From the NCBI GenBank assembly GCA_020633195.1, contig JACKEC010000031.1, positions 1 to 64,000 on the forward strand: DNA of 64,000 nt, read 5' to 3'. The stretch comes from Sandaracinaceae bacterium (GTDB lineage: Bacteria > Myxococcota_A > Polyangia > Polyangiales > Sandaracinaceae). Positions 35,287 to 43,854 of the stretch are shown here, piece after piece. The position numbers and the translations under genes were made by a program. Position 1 is the stretch's first letter. Every line of letters starts with the position of its first letter. The notes under the pieces were generated by a model. The model had not been told where the DNA came from. It searched no databases and saw nothing but the letters and a program-made list of their open reading frames with translations.

Positions 35287-36891
35287 CTAGTCGATCGTGG
35301 TGTCGGTCCAGCCGGCCGTCCACGCGGGGACCCCGGGCTCGAAGGCGCCCAGGTACGTCGTGGTGTCGTAGCCGGCCGGCGCCGCGCCGCCGCCCCGCGC
35401 GGCGCGCGCGCCGACGGAGGGGACCCAGCCGGGGCCGCTGACGCCGTGGTCCTCGAAGTAGTTGCCGTAGCTCGGGTCCGTCTCGAAGACGGCGGCGCTG
35501 GCGCCGACGGTCCAGGCCATGCCGCCCGGCCCACCGCAGTTCCAGAAGATGGTGTTGCGGACCGAGAGGAAGGTGGGGATCAGCGGGCCCGAGGTGTCGT
35601 TCACCTCGAGGCAGGTCATCGCGTGCTGCCCGAAGAGCGAGTTGCCGACGTGTCCGCCCGACTCCGAGACGAAGCTCATCGCGACGCCTCCAGAGTCCGT
35701 GATCGTCAGGTTCCAGAGCTGCGGGGACGAGGCCGGGCGCCGCGTCGGATCGGCGAAGCTGGTCCGCCCGGCCAGCCCGTTGTTCCCGTTGTCCGTGATG
35801 AAGGCGTACTGCAGCCCGCCCGTGTAGCCCTCGGAGTAGAAGAAGCCATCGACCCCGTTGGCCCACGTCATCAGGTGATCGAGCCGCACGGTACCGCCCG
35901 CCACATAGACGCCGGTGTCGGCCCCCGCGTACGTCTGAGCGTGCGTCACGATGGTCCCCGTGCCGCACGCCACGATCTGGATGTTGGCCAGACCGAACCC
36001 CGCCGGGAAGGGATCCCCCGCGTAGCTCGAGACGACGTACTCGAGGTGGCCGCAGTCGTGCGCCGCGTCGGTCCCGCCGTACCCCACGCGGGCCGGATCG
36101 AGCAGCGGCAGGGTGTTCACGCCGCCCGGCGCGTTGATCGGCGCGTTGCCCAAGAGGAGCAGGCCTCCCCAGTCTCCGGCAGCTCGGCTGCCGGGCGGTC
36201 GGTTGCTCGTGAACGCGATCGGCCGGTCCGCGGTCCCGACCGCCTCGAGGCGCGCGTCGCGCTGGATGACGAGAGCGGACTGATGCTCGCCCCGGACCTG
36301 CGTGCCGGGCCCGATCGTGAGCTGGCCGGTGGCCAGGTACACGACGCCGAGGAGCGCGTAGTTCGTATCGCACGTCCACACCGTCCCGGGGGCGAGGTCG
36401 CCCGCCGGCACGAGGACCTCCGTGCGCGCGACGACCGGAGGGCACTCGCACGCGCCGACCCCGACCATGCACGCCCCCGTCGAGCAGCACCCCGGGTCAT
36501 CGCAGTCCGTCTGGCCGTCGCCGTCGTTGTCGACGCCGTCCGCGCACGCCGCGAGTGTGTCCTCGGGCTCGCCCGGCCCCGCATCACCGGAGCCCGCGTC
36601 ACCAGAGCCCGCGTCCCGCGAGCCCGCGTCGACGTCGCCCGCGTCGACGTCGCCCGCGTCCCGCGAGCCCGCGTCGACGTCGCCCGCGTCCCGCGAGCCC
36701 GCGTCGACGTCGCCCGCGTCCCGCGAGCCCGCGTCGCCGACGGTGCCAGCGCGACAGAAGCCCCCCGAGCACGCGAACCCGTCCGGGCACTCCGAATCGA
36801 GCGTGCAAGCGAAGGTGTCATCGGGGATGGTCGCCTTGCAGCCCCCGAGCAGCGTCGCGCCGACCGCGAGGAGGGTGATCGTGCGTCGCAT
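35287..36891 (-). CDS. Cell-surface lipoprotein with DAG-repeat tether and beta-helix-like body
   Basis: The 534-residue protein has a lipoprotein signal (MRRTITLLAVGATLLGGC), a small Cys cluster ('CTLDSECPDGFACSGGFC'), a tether of about 60 residues built from 'DAGSRDAGDV' repeats, then a MopE-like Asp-rich motif 'ADGVDNDGDGQTDCDDPGC' that could bind calcium. The remaining 370 residues look like a right-handed beta-helix ('GTQVRGEHQSALVIQRDARLEAVG', 'VYVAGGTVRLDHLMTWANG'), as in many myxobacterial surface proteins. The ATG at 36891 overlaps the stop of the TPR gene by one base (TGATG), so the two form an operon. Confidence 0.75.
   Translation of the reverse strand: MRRTITLLAVGATLLGGCKATIPDDTFACTLDSECPDGFACSGGFCRAGTVGDAGSRDAGDVDAGSRDAGDVDAGSRDAGDVDAGDVDAGSRDAGSGDAGSGDAGPGEPEDTLAACADGVDNDGDGQTDCDDPGCCSTGACMVGVGACECPPVVARTEVLVPAGDLAPGTVWTCDTNYALLGVVYLATGQLTIGPGTQVRGEHQSALVIQRDARLEAVGTADRPIAFTSNRPPGSRAAGDWGGLLLLGNAPINAPGGVNTLPLLDPARVGYGGTDAAHDCGHLEYVVSSYAGDPFPAGFGLANIQIVACGTGTIVTHAQTYAGADTGVYVAGGTVRLDHLMTWANGVDGFFYSEGYTGGLQYAFITDNGNNGLAGRTSFADPTRRPASSPQLWNLTITDSGGVAMSFVSESGGHVGNSLFGQHAMTCLEVNDTSGPLIPTFLSVRNTIFWNCGGPGGMAWTVGASAAVFETDPSYGNYFEDHGVSGPGWVPSVGARAARGGGAAPAGYDTTTYLGAFEPGVPAWTAGWTDTTID
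36611..36730. repeat. Coding tandem repeat, 30-bp units (half-unit 15 bp)
   Basis: Four nearly exact copies of a 30-bp unit, beginning gcgtcccgcgagcccgcg, with one extra 15-bp half-unit at 36641-36655. They encode the 'DAGSRDAGDV' tether of the surface lipoprotein. Unit number is likely to vary by slippage without changing frame. Confidence 0.85.
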
Positions 36892-37616
36892 CAGAACGCC
36901 CCCTCGAGCGACAAGGACCCGGGCCCGATTCGAAGGCGCGCCGACTCACCCGAGTCGCCGCCGCCCGACACCATCAGCACGACGCCGACGGCGGCCGCCG
37001 CCACCCCGACCCCGAGCAGGACGAAGCCCGCGATCGACAAGGCCTCGGAGCGCTCGTACGCGTCGGACACGCTGGCCCAGGACGTCCCTCGCTCGGCGCC
37101 CTCGACCGACGCGACGTCGGCGGCCGCGAGCCCGACGAGCACCGACCCGGTGATCGCGGCGGCAGCGCCGACGCCGATCAACACGACGCCGCCGACGAAG
37201 CCCCCGCCGTCGCCTCCGCCGCTCGCGCCGCCGTCGCTCGGTCCGGGCTCGCTCGACTCACCGGTCGCCGACCCGAGGCGCGCCTCGAGCGCCGCGATGC
37301 GCGTCCGCGCCCGGCTCACGCGATCGGACGCCGGGTTGGACGCCACGAAGCCGCGGTACGCCTCGAGCGCGGCCTCATCGTGCCGCGCCTGCTCCGCGGA
37401 GAGCCCCACGTTGTAGAGCAGCGCGGAGCGTCCGCTGAGCTCGTAGCTTCGCCGAAAGTGCTGCTCGGCGTCCTCGAAGCGGCCCGCCTGATAGGCGACT
37501 TCGCCCGCGTCGAAGAGCGCGCGCGCTTCCGCATCGAGGGAGGCTTCTTGCGCCGCGGCGGGCGCCGCGAGCGCGGCGACGACGCACAGCGTGGACAGCG
37601 ATGAGGCTCGGATCAC
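36891..37616 (-). CDS. Exported TPR protein with C-terminal membrane segments
   Basis: The 241-residue protein has a signal peptide (cleaved after 'PAAAQ'), two TPR motifs (about 28-100; 'ALFDAGEVAYQAGRFEDAEQHF', 'ALLYNVGLSAEQARHDEAALEAY' in two halves), a Gly/Ser-rich linker, and two hydrophobic helices near the C terminus ('VVLIGVGAAAAITGSVLVGLA', 'FVLLGVGVAAAAVGVVLMV'). This layout is frequent in myxobacteria; the TPR part would face the periplasm and bind another envelope protein. It is the first gene of the operon with the beta-helix lipoprotein, which may be its partner. Confidence 0.7.
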   Translation of the reverse strand: MIRASSLSTLCVVAALAAPAAAQEASLDAEARALFDAGEVAYQAGRFEDAEQHFRRSYELSGRSALLYNVGLSAEQARHDEAALEAYRGFVASNPASDRVSRARTRIAALEARLGSATGESSEPGPSDGGASGGGDGGGFVGGVVLIGVGAAAAITGSVLVGLAAADVASVEGAERGTSWASVSDAYERSEALSIAGFVLLGVGVAAAAVGVVLMVSGGGDSGESARLRIGPGSLSLEGAF

Positions 37617-37693
37617 CTCGCGAGCGTCCCACTTCGACGGCGCGGGCTCAACCGCTGACCAACACGCTTCACTCCCGTTCCCTCGGACTGGGC

Positions 37694-37699
37694 TAGAGT
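37694..37699 (+). promoter_or_regulatory. -10 box TAGAGT upstream of the DUF418-like gene
   Basis: TAGAGT ends 6 nt before the GTG at 37706; only C residues lie between, so no ribosome binding site exists. Confidence 0.55.
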
Positions 37700-37705
37700 C
37701 CCCCC

Positions 37706-39169
37706 GTGCGCTCGCGGGTGGAGGGGCTGGACGTGGCGCGCGCCATCGCGATCCTCGCGATGGTCCTCATCAACTTCCAGGTGTTCCTGCTCTCGCCGCC
37801 CACCGAGCAGCTCGGGGACTTCACCTGGCGGTGGCTGATCCACACCCCGAGCGGCCGTTCCTCGTCGCTGTTCGTGACGCTCGCGGGCGCCGGCATCGCC
37901 CTGATGGCGCGCAGCCCCGACCGGCGCGCGGTGCGCTTCACCCTGCTCAAGCGCGCGCTCTTCCTGCTCGTCGCGGGCAACCTGCTGATCCTCGTGTGGT
38001 GGATCGACATCCTCCACTTCTACGCGTTCTTCGTCGCGATCGCGGCGCTGCTCTTCCTGCGGTTCTCGCGGCGCGAGCTGCTCCTGGGCGCCGTGGCCGT
38101 CGCGGGGCTCGCGGGGCTGCTCGACGCGGCGTTCGAGTGGCCCGATCGCGTCTACTGGACCCCGCTCGGGATGCTGCAAAACGTCTTCGTCGACGGAGTG
38201 CACCCGGTCCTTCCGTGGATCGCGTTCGTGATGGTCGGCCTCTGGATCGGCAGCCACGACCTCTCCGAGGTCGGGACGCGGCGACGCATCATGCTCGGCG
38301 CCGCGCTCCTCGCCGGGATCGCGGAGCTCCTGTCGGCCGCGCTCGGCGCGCTCGCCGCGGAGCAGCGGTGGGCCCCGGAGCTCGCCGGCCTGCTCGGGAC
38401 CGGCTGGTCGCCCGAGCCGCTCTTCGTCGTCGGCGCGTCCTCGACCGCGGTCTTCCTGATCACGGCCAGCCAGGAGGCCGCGGAGCGCTGGCGCGGGTCG
38501 CGCGTGATCCGGGCGCTCGTCTCCACCGGGCAACTATCCTTGTCCATCTACATCCTCCACGCGCTCGTCGGCGTCGGGATCCCGCGCTGGGTGATGGGGC
38601 TCGAGGACGCCGTCGAGTGGCCCGCCGTCACGGCGTGGTGGGCGGTGTTCTGCGCCCTCGTCGTGCTCGGCGCGTGGGCGTACCGAGCGCGCTTCTCCCG
38701 CGGCCCGCTCGAGTGGGTGATGCGCAAGCTCTGCGGCTCGACGCCGCCCGCGGCGCCCACCCCCGAGCCCCGGCCGACGCGATCGCCGCCGCGCTGGCCG
38801 TGGATCGCCGTGGCGGGCGCGGCCGTCGCCGTGCTCGCGATCCGGTGGGTCGGCATCGCGCAGCCCGCGTGGGGGTGTGGCGAGGACGTCGTCTTGCGGG
38901 ATCGGGTCGCCTCGGAGCTGACCCTGTCGTGCCCGCGCCGCGGCTTCGTGCTGGAGGTGGACGCGCCGCGCGAGGTGACCCTGGAGACGGCGTCGAGCCT
39001 CGACGTGTTCCTCGAGCTGTGGGGCCCGACCAAGCGCGTCGCGGTCGACGACGACTCGGGCGAGGGCCTCAACCCCCGCCTCGAGCGCGCGCTGCGGCCG
39101 GGCACCTACCGCGTGGTCGTGCGCCCCTATCACCGCGCGCTGGGCGCGTTCTCGCTGTTCGTCCGGTAG
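37706..39169 (+). CDS. DUF418/acyltransferase-like membrane protein fused to a PPC-like domain
   Basis: The 487-residue protein has about ten membrane helices in its first 345 residues. Its N-terminal 'RSRVEGLDVARAIAILAMVLIN' and later 'LSLSIYILHALVGV' match the DUF418/heparan-N-acetyltransferase-like group of membrane acyl transferases. After a Pro-rich linker and an extra helix (about 365-385), the last 80 residues ('LTLSCPRRGFVLEVDAP', 'LDVFLELWGPTKRVAVDDDSG', 'RPGTYRVVVRPYH') look like a bacterial pre-peptidase C-terminal (PPC) beta-sandwich on the outside. Start GTG follows the TAGAGT box. It overlaps the convergent YndJ-like gene by 40 bp. Confidence 0.75.
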   Translation: MRSRVEGLDVARAIAILAMVLINFQVFLLSPPTEQLGDFTWRWLIHTPSGRSSSLFVTLAGAGIALMARSPDRRAVRFTLLKRALFLLVAGNLLILVWWIDILHFYAFFVAIAALLFLRFSRRELLLGAVAVAGLAGLLDAAFEWPDRVYWTPLGMLQNVFVDGVHPVLPWIAFVMVGLWIGSHDLSEVGTRRRIMLGAALLAGIAELLSAALGALAAEQRWAPELAGLLGTGWSPEPLFVVGASSTAVFLITASQEAAERWRGSRVIRALVSTGQLSLSIYILHALVGVGIPRWVMGLEDAVEWPAVTAWWAVFCALVVLGAWAYRARFSRGPLEWVMRKLCGSTPPAAPTPEPRPTRSPPRWPWIAVAGAAVAVLAIRWVGIAQPAWGCGEDVVLRDRVASELTLSCPRRGFVLEVDAPREVTLETASSLDVFLELWGPTKRVAVDDDSGEGLNPRLERALRPGTYRVVVRPYHRALGAFSLFVR

Positions 39170-40077
39170 CGGTCCTCGATCACCCAGGCGAGCAGCCCGC
39201 AGGTCGCGAAGCCGTGGGCGTTCGCGAAGCCGTGCAGCCGGATCATCCACTCGAGGTCGATCGTGGTCACGCCCGTCACCTGCCCCCACTGGTAGAAGAC
39301 GGCGAGCGGCATCGAGAGGCCGACGGAGATCGCCGCGATCCACAGGAGCCCCCGGGCCGCGCGGCTCTTCATGCGGACACGGGCCGCGGCGAGCGCCGCG
39401 ATCGCGAGCAGGCCGCCCGCGAGGCCGACGACGCCGACCATCGAGACGACGGGCGAGATCATGAAGCCCGCCGCCACGACCGGGATCGACGCCACGACCA
39501 CGATCCCCGAGATCGCGGCGACGCGGCGCGCGCCCCCCTCGAGCGCGCCGACGACGCGCGACGCGAACGTCGGCGCGGCGACCGCGGCGAAGTGGAAGTG
39601 GACCGCGGTGAGGGTGACGATGACCGAGTCGAAGCCCATCGGGCGGGCCCCGAGCCGCGACATGACGAGCCAGCCCGCGCCCACCGGGAGGTAGCCGCAC
39701 GCGGCCGCCGAGAGGAACGTCTCGGCCCGCGACCAGCCGCGGTCGCCGAAGAGGCGCGCGGCGCCCATCGAGGCGACGAGGAGGCACGCGCCCATCCAGG
39801 GCGCGACCCAGACCGCGCCCGCGGGTGGCTCGAGCCAGAGCGAGACGACGCCGGAGAGGCCGCACGCGGGCAGCGCGAACGCCGCGATCGCGAGGAGCCG
39901 ATCCCAGGTCGCCCCGACCGTCGGCATCGCGAGGAGCGCGAGCGGCGCGACCGCAAGGACGCCGAGCGTGAGGATGCGCGCGACCGGCTCTGCCCCCGGT
40001 CCGCGCGCGAAGGTGAACAGGAACGCGAGGGCGATCCCGAAGATGGCGGTCGAGAGCAGGAGGGTCTTGGCGCGCAC
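39130..40077 (-). CDS. YndJ-like multi-pass membrane protein
   Basis: The 315-residue protein has nine or ten predicted membrane helices and little else. The 'VTLTAVHFHFAAVAAPTF' segment, with two His inside a helix, and 'LHGFANAHGFATCGLLAW' near the C terminus resemble the YndJ-type family, whose role is unknown. The conserved His residues could bind metal or haem. The GTG start at 40077 is set by the first helix. It is convergent with the DUF418-like gene and divergent from the TerB-Coq4-like gene. Confidence 0.65.
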   Translation of the reverse strand: MRAKTLLLSTAIFGIALAFLFTFARGPGAEPVARILTLGVLAVAPLALLAMPTVGATWDRLLAIAAFALPACGLSGVVSLWLEPPAGAVWVAPWMGACLLVASMGAARLFGDRGWSRAETFLSAAACGYLPVGAGWLVMSRLGARPMGFDSVIVTLTAVHFHFAAVAAPTFASRVVGALEGGARRVAAISGIVVVASIPVVAAGFMISPVVSMVGVVGLAGGLLAIAALAAARVRMKSRAARGLLWIAAISVGLSMPLAVFYQWGQVTGVTTIDLEWMIRLHGFANAHGFATCGLLAWVIEDRYRTNSENAPSAR

Positions 40078-40117
40078 GGCGGCGCGAGTATGACTCGCCC
40101 GCGGCGCGAACGGACCC

Positions 40118-40123
40118 TACCCT
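40118..40123 (+). promoter_or_regulatory. -10 box TACCCT upstream of the TerB-Coq4-like gene
   Basis: TACCCT ends 6 nt before the GTG at 40130, fitting a leaderless transcript. Confidence 0.5.
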
Positions 40124-40129
40124 CGGGGC

Positions 40130-41062
40130 GTGCACCTCCTGGAGATGAAGCCCGCCGCCGCGCGGGTCGCGCTCGAGGCCATGCGCGCGGTCGCCCGCGC
40201 CGACGGCGAGACGGAGACCGAGACGCGGCTCATCGAGGTCGCGGCCGGCCTCCTCGGCGTCGATCCCGCGGTCGAGCCGCTCGACCTCGCGGCGATCGCG
40301 CACGCCCCGCTCGACGCGCGCGACGCGCGCCGGGTGGTCCAAGCGGCGATCCTCACGGCGCTCATGGACGGCGAGGTGGACGCCAGCGAGGTGCGCGCGG
40401 TCCGCGACATCGCCAAGGCGCTCGGGGTGGACGAGCCGCGCGTGAAGAACCTCGAGCAGGTGGCCACGGGCCAGCTGAAGATGCTCTGGATGGACCTCGC
40501 GCGGCGCTCGTGGGCCCGCAACGTGTTCGTCGACGCGCTGAAGAAGGAGGGCCTCGGCGGGGTGTGGAAGATCGTCGGCCCGCTCCTCGGCGGCGCCACG
40601 AACCCGGCCCTCGCCCAGCGCTACATCGCGCTCGGCGAGCTGCCCGAGGACACGATGGGCCACGCGTACTTCCAGTTCGTGATGGACGGCGAGCTCGGCT
40701 TCCCCGGCGAGGCGAAGGGCGTCCCCGAGTCCGGCGTCTGGCACGACTGCGCCCACGTGCTCGGCGGGTTCGGCATCGAGCCCGACGAGGAGATCCAGGT
40801 CGTCTCGTTCATCGCCGGCTTCTCGCGGCAGGACCCGTTCTTCTGGCTCTTCACGATCACCCTGCAGTTCCACCTCGGGATCGGCGTCTCGCCCTACTCC
40901 GCCCCGGAGCGCGGGCTCTTCGATCCCGCGAAGGTGTTCGCCGCGTTCGAGCGCGGCGCCGCGATGACGGAGGACCTCTCGGAGCACGGCTGGGACCCGT
41001 GGAAGTACTTCGAGCGCCCGCTCGCCGAGGTGCGCGACGAGCTGAACGTCCCCGCGCGCTGA
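40130..41062 (+). CDS. TerB-like domain fused to a Coq4-like domain
   Basis: The 310-residue protein has two parts. Residues about 10-115 are helical and acidic like TerB/tellurite-resistance domains ('RAVARADGETETETRLIEVAAG', 'ILTALMDGEVDASEVRAVRDI', given in halves of a repeated pattern). Residues about 130-305 resemble Coq4: 'GELPEDTMGHAYFQFV' and a metal motif H205-D206-x2-H209-x11-E221 ('WHDCAHVLGGFG...DEE'), which is the HDxxHx11E zinc signature of Coq4. Coq4 acts in ubiquinone synthesis as a scaffold or decarboxylase. No ubi or men gene is nearby. A fusion with TerB is not known to me. Confidence 0.65.
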   Translation: MHLLEMKPAAARVALEAMRAVARADGETETETRLIEVAAGLLGVDPAVEPLDLAAIAHAPLDARDARRVVQAAILTALMDGEVDASEVRAVRDIAKALGVDEPRVKNLEQVATGQLKMLWMDLARRSWARNVFVDALKKEGLGGVWKIVGPLLGGATNPALAQRYIALGELPEDTMGHAYFQFVMDGELGFPGEAKGVPESGVWHDCAHVLGGFGIEPDEEIQVVSFIAGFSRQDPFFWLFTITLQFHLGIGVSPYSAPERGLFDPAKVFAAFERGAAMTEDLSEHGWDPWKYFERPLAEVRDELNVPAR

Positions 41063-41065
41063 AGC

Positions 41066-41080
41066 CGGGGAAGCTCCCCG
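41066..41080 (+). terminator. CGGGGA-AGC-TCCCCG hairpin
   Basis: A perfect 6-bp GC stem with a 3-nt loop begins 4 nt after the stop of the TerB-Coq4-like gene and ends 18 nt before the next start. It could end or attenuate transcription. Confidence 0.4.
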
Positions 41081-41098
41081 CGGTCTCTCTCGTATCCC

Positions 41099-42145
41099 GT
41101 GGCCGTGGAGCGTTGCGAACCGCGTCCGTCGGCGCAGCGGATCGTCGAGCACGCTCGAGCCTCGGGCCTCCAGGTCGAGCGGGTCGAGGCGTTCGGGCGA
41201 GACGGCGGCGGCGTGGGCCGGGCCTTCGGGCGGCTCTTCGGGAGCTTCCAGCCCGACTACGTCGAGCGCTACCTGCTCGTCGCGATGGACGGGCTCCGCT
41301 GGATCTACGTCCAGCCGTACTCGGGCGTGGCGGTCATGCCCGGCGAGCACCACGTCCCGCTGTGGGGCTCGCCCGAGGCGCCGGTCGTCGGCGACGGCTC
41401 GAGCTGGTTCGACGAGAACCGCCGCTTCGCGCTCCGCCTCGCGATCCTCTGCATCGCGACGATCGTCTTGTCGCCGATCGGCATCTTCCTCTTCGTGAAG
41501 CTCCTCCCGCGGGCGCCGACGGCGCGGGGCGGGCCGACCGCCGCCGCGATCGATCGGCTGCCGGCGTTCACGCGCCTTCGCTACATGGGCGGCGTCCTGT
41601 CGCGCGACTACCTCGTGCCGTGGACGCTCCAGCTCCTCTCGGTCGGCGGCGGCCAGTCGCGCCTCGTCGCGGTGGATCCCGGCACGACCAAGCGCGGCCT
41701 CGGGATCCTCCATCGAGGCCTGCCGAGCTTCGTGGAGATCGGCGAGCTCGCCCGCGGGGTGCAGGCGGTGATGCCCCGCGTGGACCACCCGTGGCAGGGC
41801 CCCGCGAAGCCCCTCGCGTGGGACGACCTCGTCCAGCCCTGGCTCGAGAGCGCGGCGAGCAGCGCGCCGCCCTCGCTCCCGCCGCCGGGCCCCGCGCCCG
41901 TCGCGGCGGCTCCCCGGCGGAGCCGGATGGGGGCGTGGGCGGGGATGATCTCCGGCGTCGGCGCGGCCCTCTTCGGGCTCATGTGGGTCGCCGTCGCGAT
42001 CTCGATGCTGCTTCACCCCGTCGAGCCGAACTCGATCTCGTCGGGGTGGTTCTGCCTCATCTCGTCGACGCTGCTGTGTGTCCTGCCCGGCGGCGGCGGC
42101 GCGCTCTACGCAGCGCTCCGGATCTTCCGCGAGCCGCCCGCGTAG
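41099..42145 (+). CDS. Hypothetical protein with three membrane helices
   Basis: I do not recognise this 348-residue protein. The N-terminal 100 residues are soluble ('YVERYLLVAMDGLRWIYVQPY'), then come one helix (about 112-132), a soluble stretch of 150 residues with a Pro-rich linker, and two helices near the C terminus (about 280-300, 315-340). It may be a membrane sensor or scaffold. The GTG at 41099 is the first plausible start after the upstream hairpin. Its TAG stop is immediately followed by the stop of the convergent gene, forming the palindrome TAGCTA with no gap. Confidence 0.6.
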   Translation: MAVERCEPRPSAQRIVEHARASGLQVERVEAFGRDGGGVGRAFGRLFGSFQPDYVERYLLVAMDGLRWIYVQPYSGVAVMPGEHHVPLWGSPEAPVVGDGSSWFDENRRFALRLAILCIATIVLSPIGIFLFVKLLPRAPTARGGPTAAAIDRLPAFTRLRYMGGVLSRDYLVPWTLQLLSVGGGQSRLVAVDPGTTKRGLGILHRGLPSFVEIGELARGVQAVMPRVDHPWQGPAKPLAWDDLVQPWLESAASSAPPSLPPPGPAPVAAAPRRSRMGAWAGMISGVGAALFGLMWVAVAISMLLHPVEPNSISSGWFCLISSTLLCVLPGGGGALYAALRIFREPPA

Positions 42146-43810
42146 CTACGGGCAGCCGGCGCGCGAGAAGCGCAGGCCGAAGTACGACGCGAAGTCGCCG
42201 CCGGAGCCGGGGGGCCCCGCGACGAGGACCATCGGGACGTAGACCTCGCCGTCGTGCTCGAGGGTGTCGATGGCCAGGTCGCGGATGTCGCGGGTCGGCG
42301 CGACCGACGCCACCTCCACGGGCTCGAGGCCGGGCGAGTCGAGGCGGCTCGGGAGGATCTGCGCGAAGACGCGCGGCGCGTCCGACGTCTCGGCCCAGGC
42401 GACGACGGCGCCGCCGTCCGGCAAGGCGACGACGCGGACGAGGTCGACGTCGACGTCGCGCGTGATGACCAGGTCGGCGGGGCGCATCGGGTCGAAGCCG
42501 CACGAGCCGCTGCAGACCATTCGACGCACGCGCACGCGCGGTCCGTCGGCGTAGGCCACGAGGTAGCCCTCGCCGCCTTCGAAGGCGAGCGCCGCGGGGC
42601 CGAGGCCGTCGGTGCGCTCCACCCGCGTCGCGAGGACCGACGCCTCGGGCGACCAGAAGTGGAGGTCCGCGCCGTCGCTCGCGACCATGAAGGCGCCATC
42701 GGAGCCCGCCACGAAGCCCGGCGGATCCGACGACACGACGGCCATCCCGTCGGTCGGGCCGACGAGGTCGTTGGCCCTGAGCGCGCGCAGCGTCGCCCCG
42801 CCCGCGTCCCGGTTGCCGCGCCAGCCGTAGCGGACCTGATCGTCGATCTGCCGCGTCATGAACCCGGGGCCGAGCGCGTACTCGGTCGGGACGTACGAGT
42901 AGAGCCAGCCCGTGAACATCTGCCCGCTGACGACCTGACGGACTCCGTCCACCTCGGCGATCGCGGCGATCCAGACCGTCGGGTCGGTCGCGTCCCGCAT
43001 CAACGCGATCGAGTCGGGGGAGGCCACGGTGAGGCCGCCGAAGGACCCGAAGTCGACGTCGGTGACGCGATCCCACACGGTCGTGTTCGCGTGATCGGCG
43101 AGGGGCACCTGACGATGCCAGAGGCGCGAGCCCGCCGCGTTGTCGCGCAGCGCCACCCAGGACCACGGCTCGTCGATGATCTCGTAGGTCTCGAGGGCGA
43201 TCTGCTCGCCGAAGCCGGCGGCCGAGTCGGGGAAGGTGACGGGCAGCATGCGGGTCGCCGCGCAGCTCGCGCAGGCGCCCATCGAGCAGCGGCCGATCCC
43301 GAGCGGGCCGCAGTCGAGGGGGTCGGCGCACTCCGGGCCGGCGTCCACGAGCCCGCCGTCACCCGCGTCGGGGACACCCACCCCGCCGTCCGCGCCCGAC
43401 GCGCACAGCCCGTCGACGCACGCCTCCTCCGTGTCGCACGCGACGTCGAGCGGCCCGACCGCGACCACCGGGATCTGGACGCTGTCCGCGCCGCCGTCGT
43501 AGCTCGCCCGCCCGTAGCCGACCGCGCGGCACGCGGCGTCGCGGACGACGACGCAGAGCCCGTAGGCTCCGCCGTCGAGGCGCCCGACCGCCTCCGGGGT
43601 CTCGCCCTCGTGCCAGCGGATCGTGCGCAGCGGGGCGCCGCCGAGGCCCGCGAGGATCGGCGCGACGTCGGTGGGGCACGCGCCCGCGTAGACGTGCAGC
43701 TCGTACGCCGCGGGGGTCGTGATCGCGGCGGGCAGCGAGACGCTGATGTCCACGTGTCGTGCGTTGCACGACGCGAGCAGGCCGAGGGCGAAGAGAGAGG
43801 ACCAGCGCAC
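42146..43810 (-). CDS. Large surface lipoprotein, probable beta-propeller
   Basis: The 554-residue protein starts with a lipoprotein signal, VRWSSLFALGLLASC, followed by an Ig-like region ('VDISVSLPAAITTPAAYELHVY'), a Cys cluster with a 'DAGDGGLVDAGPE' tether, another Cys cluster ('CSMGACASCAATR'), and about 350 residues of repeated beta segments ('GGLTVASPDSIALMRD', 'AFMVASDGADLHFW', 'ALAFEGGEGYLVAYADG') suggesting a propeller. Such proteins are typical of myxobacterial surfaces; partner unknown. GTG 43810 is preferred over GTG 43828 because it starts the signal peptide directly and has TAGAGA 8 nt upstream. Confidence 0.7.
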   Translation of the reverse strand: MRWSSLFALGLLASCNARHVDISVSLPAAITTPAAYELHVYAGACPTDVAPILAGLGGAPLRTIRWHEGETPEAVGRLDGGAYGLCVVVRDAACRAVGYGRASYDGGADSVQIPVVAVGPLDVACDTEEACVDGLCASGADGGVGVPDAGDGGLVDAGPECADPLDCGPLGIGRCSMGACASCAATRMLPVTFPDSAAGFGEQIALETYEIIDEPWSWVALRDNAAGSRLWHRQVPLADHANTTVWDRVTDVDFGSFGGLTVASPDSIALMRDATDPTVWIAAIAEVDGVRQVVSGQMFTGWLYSYVPTEYALGPGFMTRQIDDQVRYGWRGNRDAGGATLRALRANDLVGPTDGMAVVSSDPPGFVAGSDGAFMVASDGADLHFWSPEASVLATRVERTDGLGPAALAFEGGEGYLVAYADGPRVRVRRMVCSGSCGFDPMRPADLVITRDVDVDLVRVVALPDGGAVVAWAETSDAPRVFAQILPSRLDSPGLEPVEVASVAPTRDIRDLAIDTLEHDGEVYVPMVLVAGPPGSGGDFASYFGLRFSRAGCP

Positions 43811-43818
43811 GGGCAGGG

Positions 43819-43824
43819 TCTCTA
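43819..43824 (-). promoter_or_regulatory. -10-like box TAGAGA upstream of the propeller lipoprotein
   Basis: TAGAGA ends 8 nt before the GTG at 43810 on the minus strand; it deviates from TANNNT only in the last base. Confidence 0.35.
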
Positions 43825-43854
43825 GCACGGTTGGCGGGGGCGACCCCCCGCGGG

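Noticed and set aside
36611..36730. 30-bp repeats as a CRISPR array
   Set aside because: The units are contiguous and in frame within a lipoprotein gene, encoding its tether.
37591..42465. Long plus-strand open frame (over 1600 codons)
   Set aside because: It overlaps the DUF418-like, TerB-Coq4-like and other genes in a different frame and reads as Arg/Ala/Pro-rich shadow sequence.
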